Shown here: in pieces, positions 48,820-60,800 of the stretch | How positions within the stretch are numbered: the stretch's first letter is position 1 | Layout of the letters: every line of letters begins with the position of its first letter | From: Patiria pectinifera | Lineage: Eukaryota; Echinodermata; Asteroidea; Valvatida; Asterinidae | Direction of reading: 5' to 3' | Assembly (NCBI GenBank): GCA_029964075.1 | Contig: CM057144.1 | Location: 16,577,281-16,641,280, forward strand | DNA: 64,000 nt | Translations under genes and position numbers: made by a program | The notes under the pieces: generated by a model | The model's database searches: none | What the model saw: the letters and a program-made list of their open reading frames with translations, nothing else | Told to the model about the DNA's origin: nothing

Positions 48820-51800
48820 TCAGAAATATCCATAGTGGTTGGGTGAAGAGTGGTAGGAGTGACGGGCCTGTAATTAAGCGGAAAAGAAAAAAAAAGGAGA
48901 AAAATGTTTATTCACTTAAAAGATTATAATCGAAGATTGTTTAAATTCCAAAATATAATTCAATTCTTGGAGGTACCCACCTTTGCCCAGTAGGGCTCTC
49001 TTTCACCCTGGGGGTTGAACATGGAACGAGCGCGACGAGGATCAGATGACTCCCCATGGCGATCCTGTATTTACAAAACAAAATATGCAGAATTGATGAA
49101 GCTAAAGGTACAACTGATAACTCATTATTTCTAAGAGAATGTTAAGTGGAAAAACTGAAGGAGAGGTATCCCCTTAAAAAATTGCCCTGTCATTATTGGT
49201 CTATTTGAGGTATGGCGGACAATATAGGAGGGCACTGTTTGGTTTGGGTAAAAACAAGACTTCACTAAAATCAAACAGCGCCCTCTGATGGTGTCTGCCA
49301 TATCTCAATTTGTCTTTAGATTACTTTATAATACTACTTTATATCTCTAACAATATGAGGTTGACAAGTTTCTACATTATGAAGAGAATTTAAGACGGCT
49401 CATTACCGTGGATGCTTCAGGTTCGTTTCTTCCCTCTGGAAGGCGTTCCTGAAAGTAAAAAAATGAAATAAACCTATGAGAGCTTTGGAAGTTTGAAATG
49501 GAATCAAGGCAGCGATTTAACTTGAAATGTTCATCAAAATGGACTGTATGCTTAGATTTGAGCAGTTTACTGAGGAAGATTAGTTTAAGAACTAGTGAGA
49601 AGGGGAAACTATGGCTTTTGGGCGCACAAACCTGAGCAGGTGGGGGCGGTGGCGGGGGCTGGTCGTTGGACGCATGGCGGTTGGATTCCCGGCGTGGTTC
49701 ATGGTCACGTTCATTCAACTCAGTGATCCGTGGTCCTCCCTGATAATATTTGAAAGATCCAATAAAGAAAAGAAATATTTTGATAATATTGTGGCGTTTT
49801 TCCTCCCACAAAATATTTTATTGAGTTGCGCGCGGGAGCGGCTCCGCACGCGGTGGGGATTCTATATGGGCGGCGGGTTCTCAACAACCCGGGGGGTGCG
49901 TCCGTTTGGGGAAAATATATCCCCACTTGCAGGCAAACCCTATTGGACAAGCAAGTAATTGACAATCGGAAACAAGATATAACTTGTACTACTCAATGCA
50001 TCATTTAATTCGCACCAAATGAATCGGAGGTACATGTACCTCCAAGCACAGTTACCTCCAGTCACCTCCAGTTACCTCCGGAGGTGATCAGACCTCCAAA
50101 TGGTTTCCAAATAAATTATTCACAAGATTTCTGGCTTATATTCTCTCCTAAATTTCTCCTAAAAATATGCGGACTTTGGATAACTGTGCGCTGAATTACC
50201 CCAAGCTAGACTTGCCCTAAATTAAATAGCTGGGAAAAGTGTCACGATATAAATAACACTATTTTCTACTCACAATATTAGTTGTGGAGATCAGCGCACG
50301 TCCGCTCAAAGTGACAGCAAAATGGCAAGTGAAGTGCGCCGCGCCTACGGCGTACGCGTAACCAAGCTCCTTAGCAACTTTAAAATACGCGCTATAAATT
50401 TGGCTTCAGTAAGCGCCCAACTATGCGGTTTGTGCATGCAGTGCAATGCCAATGCGCCCAATTCCGCGCCGCACACTAAAAGAGCCCAACGCGCAACAGC
50501 GCTTTCGCTGGTACCCTGTACCGCCAAGCACTTATGCTTGCACGCTATGTACATTTTATGTGCGCAGCTAAAAACGCCCAATTTCTAATTTCTATCGCCC
50601 AATGAAGAGAATCGCCGCGCGAGAAGTAAGTCACGAAAATGTTTACCAATTTGCGCTACATAGCCCCACTCGAAGCCTGAACGGTCCCCGTTCACTTAGG
50701 CTGAAAACTCTAACAAGCAAATTGGTTAAAAGGTGAGGGATAAAAGCAGCAATTAATTTGTGATTAAACAATTCAGTAATTCTTTAAAAACATTTCTTTA
50801 AAAACATTTAAAAACATTGACTCTATAGCTGATTTCACCGATGACCAGAGTCTGTTGATCCTCAACGAGAACACTTGAACAATAAATTCGTCAACAATTA
50901 TCTGAATTAACAGTAAAACATTAACTGGGACGCTAGAGTCCTTCGATCCGCAACACTTAATATTTCAGAATAAAATAAAAACACTTAGACTCTCTTGTTG
51001 ATTAACAGGTGGCACTAGAGTCCTGATCCGCAAAGCAACGAGGAACAATTAGGCCCTAATTGAAGTTAAAAGTTAAGTCCAGATAGACGAACTTGAAGAC
51101 TTTGGAACTACTTGCTGCCGGCTTCATACACCCTGGTCCGCGTCACCTCGGAAACCTTGTCGCCGTTGCGGAAATTCGTCTTGGTGACGACCTCTGTCAC
51201 TTTGGTCAGGCCGTTGTCGATGGCAATATTGAGTAGGGATGATTTCTTCTTGGTGACCTCCTCTTCTTCATCCGAGTCCTCGCTTGACTCACTTGACGAG
51301 GCTGAGGCTATAGGCAGATTTTGCTGTTGAAGTTGACTTTTCAGCCATGCTAGGGGTTTCCCGCTTACTGGTGCCACAACCGGGCTAGGTGTCTTGTTGT
51401 GGGTGGGCAGCTCCTCAGCGGTTGCTGGTAGTAAGGACAGTGATGCGGCTGGCGAGATCACCACCTCCTCAGCTACTGGAATGTCCATCTCATTCCAGAC
51501 ACTGCATGGTATAGGCTGAGGAGGTGCCACATGCACCGCTTCTCGTGGTGTGGGTGGAACTGTAGCTGGAGCATTTACTGTCTCCGGGGGACAGCTCGCC
51601 GTTGCTGCAGGTCTTGCCCTGGGGCTGTAGGACACTTTTGCGATATCCCTCCGCTCCATCCAACGGTGACTGTGTGGTGGCTGCCCCTGAGGGCTGCTTG
51701 AGGGATGGAGGTCATCCATGTGTTGAGGATGTACCCTTCTGTAATGTCTGCGCAGGTTGTCCCGCCGTTTAGACTGGAATTCACACCTTTGGCAGTCGAG

Positions 51801-54800
51801 ATATCTTGGTGGACCATGGCAATCTTGCAGATGCCTGTAGAGGCTTCGTCTCTGCAAGAATACTTTCGGGCACTTCTTGCATCTCAGCAACCTGCTCTCA
51901 TCCAGATCGTCTGGAGTGGCCATTGGTAATGGCATAGTCTGAAATAAGAAACAAGAAGAAGAGAGGGTTTAGTAAACATTCATCACCCTCTAACAATCCC
52001 TGTACCTCTTGGGTACTCTACGATTTCTTACTGGCAACTGCCGTCGTTTTACAGGAGGTACACCGCTCATCAAATCGGAGGGTTTCACAGAAGATTTTGG
52101 AGGGGTCCTCACCCACTCATTCAATGCCGCAATGTTTTCTTCAGATTCACATTCCTGAGTTCCCTCATTGACATTGTTAATTACCTCCATGGAAGCGGCT
52201 TCAACCGGCTCTTCCATGGCCTCACTCTCATTTCCTGACTCATTATCTACACACTCAATAGATCTGTCTTGGGGAGGGATTTCTATCCGCTCATTACTGA
52301 TTTCTTCATGCTCACTTATTAGGCTTTCGTGCCTGGGTTCAGTCCAATTTTCAAGGGTTTTGCCCTCATACAGTTTCAGCCGGTCATAGTGCACTACTTT
52401 TGTCCGTGCCCTTTTACTCTTTTGGAGTCGGAACACTACATCCGAAAGTTTATCAACTATCAGATACGGGCCCTGCCAACGACTTTCTAGTTTTGGACAG
52501 ACTCCCTTCCTCTTAGCTGGGTTATAAACCCAAACAAAATCTCCTTTGTTCAGCGGTTTGCCAGACACATTTCGGTCGTAGCCTCGCTTCTGTCTTCTCG
52601 TACTGGATTTAAGATGCTCACGAGCCCGATCGTGAGCACTCGTTAGTCTCATTCGTAACTCTTCTGCGTAATCCAACTCGCCACTCGCAGGGTGCTCGAG
52701 GTGCACAGTCATAAGATCAATCGGCAAAGCCGTTTCCCTGCCCAACATCATCATGTTGGGTGTCTCTCCCGTGCTTTCCTGCGGAGTGGATCGATATGCA
52801 AATGTTGCATATGGCAACTGCAAATCCCAATCCTTTTGCTGCCTGTGAGGTTCTATCATGGTTGCAACCATGTTGATGAGGGTTCGATTGAACCTCTCTA
52901 TCAGTCCATCGGATTTTGGATTATAGGGTGTGGTTCGTGTTTTGTGTATACCGAGTGTACGGCACACTTCACTAAACACGTTTGCTTCAAAGTTTCTTCC
53001 CTGATCAGAGTGAAGTTCTGCAGGGACCCCATATCGGCAAATAAACTGGGTGACAAGGACCTTGGCAACTGTTTGTGCTGTTGTGTCCACAAGTGGATAT
53101 GCTTCGATCCACTTTGTAAAATAATCGCCCACTACCAGTATCCAACGATTCCCATCGTCGGTGATTGGTAGCGGGCCGATTATGTCCAGTGCTACCCTTT
53201 CCATTGGATAGCCAACTGGAACCTGCTGTAACGGTGCTTTGTTCCGCTTAGGTGGTGATTTCCTCTTTGCGCATCGTTCACACTTCCTGAGGAAGGAACG
53301 GACATCTGCGCGCATGCCACACCAGTAGTAGCGACACTTTACTCTGGCCAGTGTTCGCTTAAACCCAAGGTGTCCACTTGTTTTTCCTGCATGCAGTTCT
53401 TCCGTCACCTCTTCTCGTAGCGACTCAGGAAGTACAATTTTCCATTTCAGCTCCTTGCCATCATCAGACTCCCACCTGGTGTACAGTACATCATTGTTGA
53501 TGTGTAACTGATCCCAGTGGCGCCAATAGGTCTTGATGGAAATTGACTTCCCAGAAACGGTGTTCCATTCTGGCCTTTCTGTTGAATCTCTTTTGGCCTG
53601 GATTACCCAAGAAGTGGAGGAATCCTCTAGTTGGGCCTGCGTTATGGCTTCATTGGTTATTTCTGGCTGTACCTTTGTTATTCGAACCACACTTTCGTGT
53701 ACTGCCGTTTCCGACTCATTCTCTAGAGTCCTTCCGCATTGTCTACACGGTTGTCTAGATAGGCCGTCTGCATTGGAATGTTTCAAGCCTGGTCGATGTA
53801 CAATTGTATAATCGTACTCGCCAATGACTTCCAACCACCTAGCCAACTGACCTTCTGGGTTGCGAAAGTTGATAAGCCATCGCAAGGAGGCATGATCGGT
53901 TCGGATGATTATCTTCCGTCCGTACAAATACTGCTTGAACTGTCGTAAGAAGAAGATCACTGCGAGTAGTTCTCGCCGCGTCACACAATAATTCCGCTCG
54001 GGTTTAGATAGGGTTCTGCTAGCATATGCAATCACCCTTTCACTCCCTTCTTGAGTTTGTGAGAGCACAGCCCCAATTCCAACCCCACTAGCATCAGTGT
54101 CCAGTATATACTGGCCCTCTGGCTTGGGGTAGGCTAATATTGGTGCCTCTTGCAGACACCTCTTGAGGGTCTCAAATGACCTCTCACAATCTGAGTCCCA
54201 TATGAAATCCCGAGACTTTTCAGTAAGTTTGTGCAGGGGCTTTGCTATGTCTGCGAAATTTCTGATGAAGCGCCGGTAATAAGAGGCCAGTCCCACAAAA
54301 CTCCTAACCTCTTTGACGTTACCCGGCGTTGGCCAGTCTCGAATGGACTTGGTTTTGTCTGGATCAGTGGCGATGCCACTCTCCGATACTACATGACCTA
54401 AATACCTCACTGTTTTCTGAAACAGGAAACATTTTGCTGGCTTTAGTTTCAGGTTTGCCTTTCTGAAGCGACTGAACACTTCTTTCAGGCGATCCAATTC
54501 CTCGGTGACTGTTTTCCCATACACGATCACATCATCGAGGTACACAAGCAGTGTCTGCCACTGCAACCCTGCGACTACTCTTTCCATTAACCGTTCAAAT
54601 GTGGCCGGGGCATTGCTGAGCCCAAATGGCATTACTTTCCAATTGTACAAGCCTCCTCTGACCACAAATGCAGTCTTTTGTTTCGCTTCGTCATCAAGCT
54701 CAACCTGCCAATATCCGGAGGATAGGTCTAATGTGGAGAACCACTTCGCTCCGGACAGGGCGTCTAGGGAGTCATCTATCCTGGGAACAGGATATGCATC

Positions 54801-57800
54801 TTTTATCGTAACTGAGTTTAGCCCTCGATAATCCACACAAAATCTTTTTGTGCCATCTTTCTTAGCAACAAGAACCACATTCGAAGCCCAAGGGCTTTCA
54901 GATGGTTCTATGATTCCTCTTTCTACAAGACCTTCAACCTGTCGGGATATTTCTTGTTGATTGCATTCAGGTTGTCTTCGCAACCGCTGCTTCATAGGTC
55001 GGGCACTGCCGGTATCGATCGTGTGTTTCACCAGGTTGGTCTGACCTAGATCGGATTCACCCTTGGAGAACACATCACCAAACTCAATTAGGAGTCTCTT
55101 GACCTCGTCATGATAACGAGGCTCTAAATTCTCAACGCTTCTGTCGTAGAGTTCTTTGAGATGCAGTGGGACGTGCACTCCCATGGTTGAGTCCTGCTTG
55201 CACTCAGTTTCTATGTCACTTTCCTTCACTTCTGTGAGGACTCCAGCTGTAGTCCCACAGCGGAGTACCCGTTTGTTTCTACCTGGGTTTAATACCCTTA
55301 GTCCAACTGTGTCTTGGTCAGTCCTTACAAGTGTTCTAGCTAACACCAAACCTCTTTGGGCAAGCTCTCCACCATTGGCTATTGGCTCTATTATTCCAAG
55401 TTTGGCAATCCATTCTTGGTTGGACTTTACATGCCCCAGCACTATAGCCTCATGCCCAGGTGGTATAGTAGTGGTTGTGTCCACCACTACCCGATAACAG
55501 AACGAGGATCCAACTCGATCTGTACAACGGATCTTTTCACCATGGATGTGTAAGGATAAATCATTAAGATCTAATACTCCTCCGGTCGGGAGAAGATAAT
55601 CCATGCCCAGAATTCCTGGGATCGGCAAATCGGCCACTATTGCCTTGACAAGAGCAACTGTGTGGCCAACCTCAATGTCAACTTCAACTGTGCCCATTAT
55701 GTTACCCATAAGGCTACCTCCAGCCTGACGAACTTGAATATGGCTTGTGTTTAATTTGGGTCGTTTTTCCATAGGGATCTGAGAGTAAACAGACTTCGAT
55801 ATAATCGTGTCTGTCGACCCTGTATCTACCAGAAATTGTACACTTATAGATCTTAACACCCCTCGTACATATAACCCTTCTTTGGGTTCCTCTAGGGGAA
55901 CCAAGTTTGTTTCCCGTTTTTCTAACTCTGGTTTGGATTCTGTCCTCTCTGGGGGACAACTGGTTGACCCATTTCCTGGAATAGCGGTCTTTCCATGGGT
56001 CCCGTGGTAGACCGCCCTGCGTTTCCCGAACGATTTCTCGGGGAGGGACACTTTCTTGCAAAATGCCCCCATCCTCCGCAATTGTAACAAGTCAACACCT
56101 CCGATTGTGTAGCGCCTCCAATGTGTACCTCACTATGAGGTGTTCCCATCGGTTGGGGCGCCTCACTCACTGTCTGGAATTTATCCTTATCTGAGCGAAA
56201 TGCTTGTTTAGCTGATCCCAACTGTGGGTTTCCCTTGTTTTCACTCGCTCTACAGTATTTGGGTTTTCTTGGCGATGGATCTCTCTCAGCTTCCATTCGC
56301 TCAAAGTTTTCTGTTGCCAATGCAGCTCTGATTGATTCGTCAAGGGTTTGGGGCCTCGCCCTAAATATGCCCTCTCTGATTGATTGGTGTTCAATGGCAT
56401 CAGCAAAGTGGACCCGTGCTAGACGGTCCCGTCCACTTTCATCAAATTCGGGGTAGGCTAGGGCCACTAGCTCCATTATTGCCTGCCCCAACTCTCTCAG
56501 GGATTCTTTCTGGCCCTGTCTGCGCGTTCGCAATTCCATTAAGAAATTTTCGGCCATTTGTCCCGGCCCGAATTGCGCTTCGAGTTGATCTATCAATTCT
56601 TTATACTGGAGTTGTCCGCTTTCTCGGTTACAACGCCCTAGCACTTTCAGTGCTGCTCCTTTTAAGCTAGCTGCTAAAAACACAGCCGATTGTGCATTGC
56701 TCCAGCCATTCGCTGTTGCACATGCTTCAAAGTGCTGACGGTAGTCTTTCCATGGACTTTTTCCGTCAAATCTATCCGGCATTATATTCGGCCGACCACC
56801 ACGTCCGGTCATTGGATGCAATCCAATTTCATCTCTCTGTCCTGTCTGTACAGGCTCTGAGACTACGGGACGAGGTGTGGAGGTCACAGGCCCTCCATAA
56901 CCTTTAACCTGAGGACCTTTTATAGCCACACGGCTGTTTTGATCCTCGCTTTGTCTGTCTTTGCTACTACATTGCGTGACTGTATTGGTTGTTAGGGGCA
57001 CCGTAGGACTGATCCCAGTCGCATACCCCGACGTTTGGAGCTTCAACTCCCCCATTAAATCTTTGAATTTCACCTCTGGATCATCCTGCACCTCCGGGAG
57101 GTGCAATCCAGGCATTTCAACATTATTCTGATTTATAATCAGTTTATCTACTTTGTTCGGCTGGACTTTCTTATCCAACGCCATGCTTCTAAGTGTGTAT
57201 CGGAGCTGCTCTTCCTGCAGCTGAATTTCTTTTTCCAGCTCCTCTAATCTCATTGATATGAAATTAGGGGCGGTTCCATGGGGAGGTACACCACTCTCAC
57301 CTCCGGAGGTGACTGTACCCGAACCTGATATGACCTCTCTGGAGGTCCTGTGGTCCGCCATAATATCACAAGCCCCCTTTTATTTGTACACACAACTGCA
57401 AAATAATTCTCAAATAACACACACTCTATATAGCACCTCCGGCGGAGGTACACAAATCAGTGAGGCGCTCACACTCGGAAGAGGTAAGCAACACACACAC
57501 ACACAAAAATACAACTACTTGCCTACCAATACTAAATTTTTCCCTACAAGAATCCCACTTCTGACACCATTTGTGGCGTTTTTCCTCCCACAAAATATTT
57601 TATTGAGTTGCGCGCGGGAGCGGCTCCGCACGCGGTGGGGATTCTATATGGGCGGCGGGTTCTCAACAACCCGGGGGGTGCGTCCGTTTGGGGAAAATAT
57701 ATCCCCACTTGCAGGCAAACCCTATTGGACAAGCAAGTAATTGACAATCGGAAACAAGATATAACTTGTACTACTCAATGCATCATTTAATTCGCACCAA

Positions 57801-60800
57801 ATGAATCGGAGGTACATGTACCTCCAAGCACAGTTACCTCCAGTCACCTCCAGTTACCTCCGGAGGTGATCAGACCTCCAAATGGTTTCCAAATAAATTA
57901 TTCACAAGATTTCTGGCTTATATTCTCTCCTAAATTTCTCCTAAAAATATGCGGACTTTGGATAACTGTGCGCTGAATTACCCCAAGCTAGACTTGCCCT
58001 AAATTAAATAGCTGGGAAAAGTGTCACGATATAAATAACACTATTTTCTACTCACAATATTAGTTGTGGAGATCAGCGCACGTCCGCTCAAAGTGACAGC
58101 AAAATGGCAAGTGAAGTGCGCCGCGCCTACGGCGTACGCGTAACCAAGCTCCTTAGCAACTTTAAAATACGCGCTATAAATTTGGCTTCAGTAAGCGCCC
58201 AACTATGCGGTTTGTGCATGCAGTGCAATGCCAATGCGCCCAATTCCGCGCCGCACACTAAAAGAGCCCAACGCGCAACAGCGCTTTCGCTGGTACCCTG
58301 TACCGCCAAGCACTTATGCTTGCACGCTATGTACATTTTATGTGCGCAGCTAAAAACGCCCAATTTCTAATTTCTATCGCCCAATGAAGAGAATCGCCGC
58401 GCGAGAAGTAAGTCACGAAAATGTTTACCAATTTGCGCTACAATATGAATAGGTGAGGTCAAGATCTGACTTATCAGCACCTGTTGTATGACACTGTAAT
58501 TATTCCCTGATGAATCAATCAAATGATGGAGTGTTCGGGCGGCACAGGGAGCAACAGGCAGGGCAGTTTGGGCGGTTCAGGGATGGTTAAAAGGATGAAG
58601 CAATGGTGGACTTCCATCATGTTTGTTAAACCCCACCCTTTTCATTTTGAGCTACCTACGTTTTGGATAGCGGAACCGTTGATGCGCCTTTCACTGCGAC
58701 GGTGTGGCCAGTCCTGACGCTCGCGGCGTCTGTCATCCAGCTCGTCCGGAATGTGAGTGACCACCGGTCCGCGGCCGGATTGCTCCTGGGGAAAGTCCAC
58801 CCCTGGTACGCCGCGGCGCCCCCGGTCGTAGTAGAAAGGCTCTGGTGGGTCAAACAATTAACAGCATTTGAAGGAACAATCTTCCATAATGGATTAATTC
58901 CTTAGTGTAGTAGAACGCCGGTGTAATTAATACAACTTCAATTTTTTTGGGGGGTCTCAAAGACGGCCAGTTTATAGTCCTATTTGCATCGCACTGACTC
59001 ACTGATTGTTCGTCAATTGTGAGCTGGGCAGTTCTATTGTATAGGATTACCTCTACTATGATTGGCTTGCCGTGTGTGTTATACTTACCTGCTTGATTAT
59101 TGGGTTGGACATACAACTTAAGTCTGATTCTAGTGCAGTTATCACACAAAAATATGATCCTTAATTAAAGGACCAAAAAAGGAAAGTATTTAGGAGCTGA
59201 GTTTACCTCTAGGACCACTGGGTCTCATGAATGCGCAGCAGCACAGAAGCATGATGAGGATCAGGATGACAAAGATGGCACAGCCGACAGCGATCAGGAC
59301 AATAGCTAGTGTACTCAGCCCTGCAAGATAGAGGATTCAAAGCATCTTAGACATTTAATTCACTACATCAAAAGAAGAGTGGCAAAATTCGTCCCACATA
59401 TTTTCAAATGGTAGAAAGTTTTGGGGGTTCAGAGTTGGGACTGTACCATGCATTGTGGTTGGACGCTCAAGAAAAGCCTCTTTTATATTGTAAAAACGAA
59501 AATCTTCATATTGAGTTGTTTCTTTTTAAAGTTATGTTAACTTTTCCTTGCTTTTTTTTATTTTATATTTAACTCATTATCTTGTTTAGGCTGGTTTTTT
59601 TAACTTTGCTTTGCAAATGCAGTTTTAAGTAAATCAAAGCACTATTGGCCTTAATTGTTTTGCAAAGGCAGTTGAAAATCAATCATTAACTGAACTCATA
59701 TTATTTTTTTTATTTACGGGACGATAAAAATGACCAATTAGCATTGATTTTGAACTATCACACGCACTTAAAATTCATGTCCAGTCAAACAAATTGTTAG
59801 GGCAAAAACGGCAAATGGTCAGAATTTGTCAGTAGATACCTGATGATGACAGTCATATCACTCTCCTCCAACGCAAAGGGGATAAAAAAAGAATGCTTTG
59901 TTTGAGGTTTCTTACTGGGGCTGTCTTGGATGGTGATCCGTGCCGATGACTTGTCGCTGTCCAGGATACTGATTGACGCCTGGTACAGCTCCACGATGAA
60001 AACCTCATCTTCCTCCCCGGTCACATCGTCGTTGAGGATGGTAATCACTAGGTTCACGCCCACCTGGTTGGCGGGAAAGATGAGCTCCTGATCCACATTG
60101 GCATAGTCCTGCCCTGCGGTGGCGCTGACCGCAATGGATCGTACACCTGACAAGACATAAAGTTCTTAATCAAGGTTTCTCCAGAGTTGTATTTGTAATT
60201 AATTTGTTTATGTTCATGTCTGTCATTAATCATCCCACCAAGCGGGTGAGGTTGCAAGTACAGCAACTGTTTAAATTAAAAACTTTATAGATTTTTAGCT
60301 TTATAGACATTCAATCGCAGCTGGTACTTACGCACACTCGTCTGCTGAGACTGATCCCCTGTACGCCTTATCTCAACAGTAACAGACTCATCAGATTCTT
60401 TGACAGTGTATGCGGTCTTCAACAATGAGAAAATAGCTAATATAGGGAATAAATGGCCAAAAGTAAAGGTTACAGGCATTACAAACAGCATATACAAATG
60501 GCTAAACTTGAGCTGAGTCTCACTAAACACAAAGAGGAAAAACAGCCATCCAAACAGCAACTACACCTCAAATTGGACAAATTAACAAAATAAATCCTTC
60601 CCCTTCCCAAAATTTACGGAGGTAAAACTTACACTCATTGTCTTCAATGGTGATGGGCCGTCTGCTTGCGCTGGCCAGCACAAAGCCGCTGGGCTCGGGG
60701 TCTCGAATGCCGACGTAAAAGACCTCTGGTACAGGCTCGTACTCATTGTCATCCAGTACTGTGATGGTGACCGTTGCGCTGGATGCACCCGGGAGGAATT

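Larger units (their letters stand above)
49790..58442 (-). mobile_element. Complete Ty3/gypsy LTR retrotransposon with three reading frames
   Basis: An 8653-bp element flanked by ATAT on both sides (49786-49789 and 58443-58446), read as a 4-bp target duplication. Order on the minus strand: 5' LTR 58442-57572, primer site, gag, pol with protease, reverse transcriptase, RNase H and integrase, a third reading frame, a purine-rich tract, 3' LTR 50660-49790. RT before integrase places it in Ty3/gypsy (Metaviridae). All reading frames are open, both LTRs have the same length and look identical where compared, and the termini are TG/CA: it looks like a recent insertion. It lies in an intron of the Calx-beta gene in the same orientation. 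Without it the intron would be about 263 bp. Confidence 0.96.

Noticed and set aside
50322-50588. 88-codon plus-strand reading frame in the LTR, present twice
   Set aside because: It lies in a duplicated LTR, opposite to the element, without family resemblance; both copies come from LTR identity, not selection.
51990-56090. Independent translation of pol from its first methionine
   Set aside because: The methionine lies inside the gag zinc-knuckle region in another frame; the slippery site and stem explain expression better.
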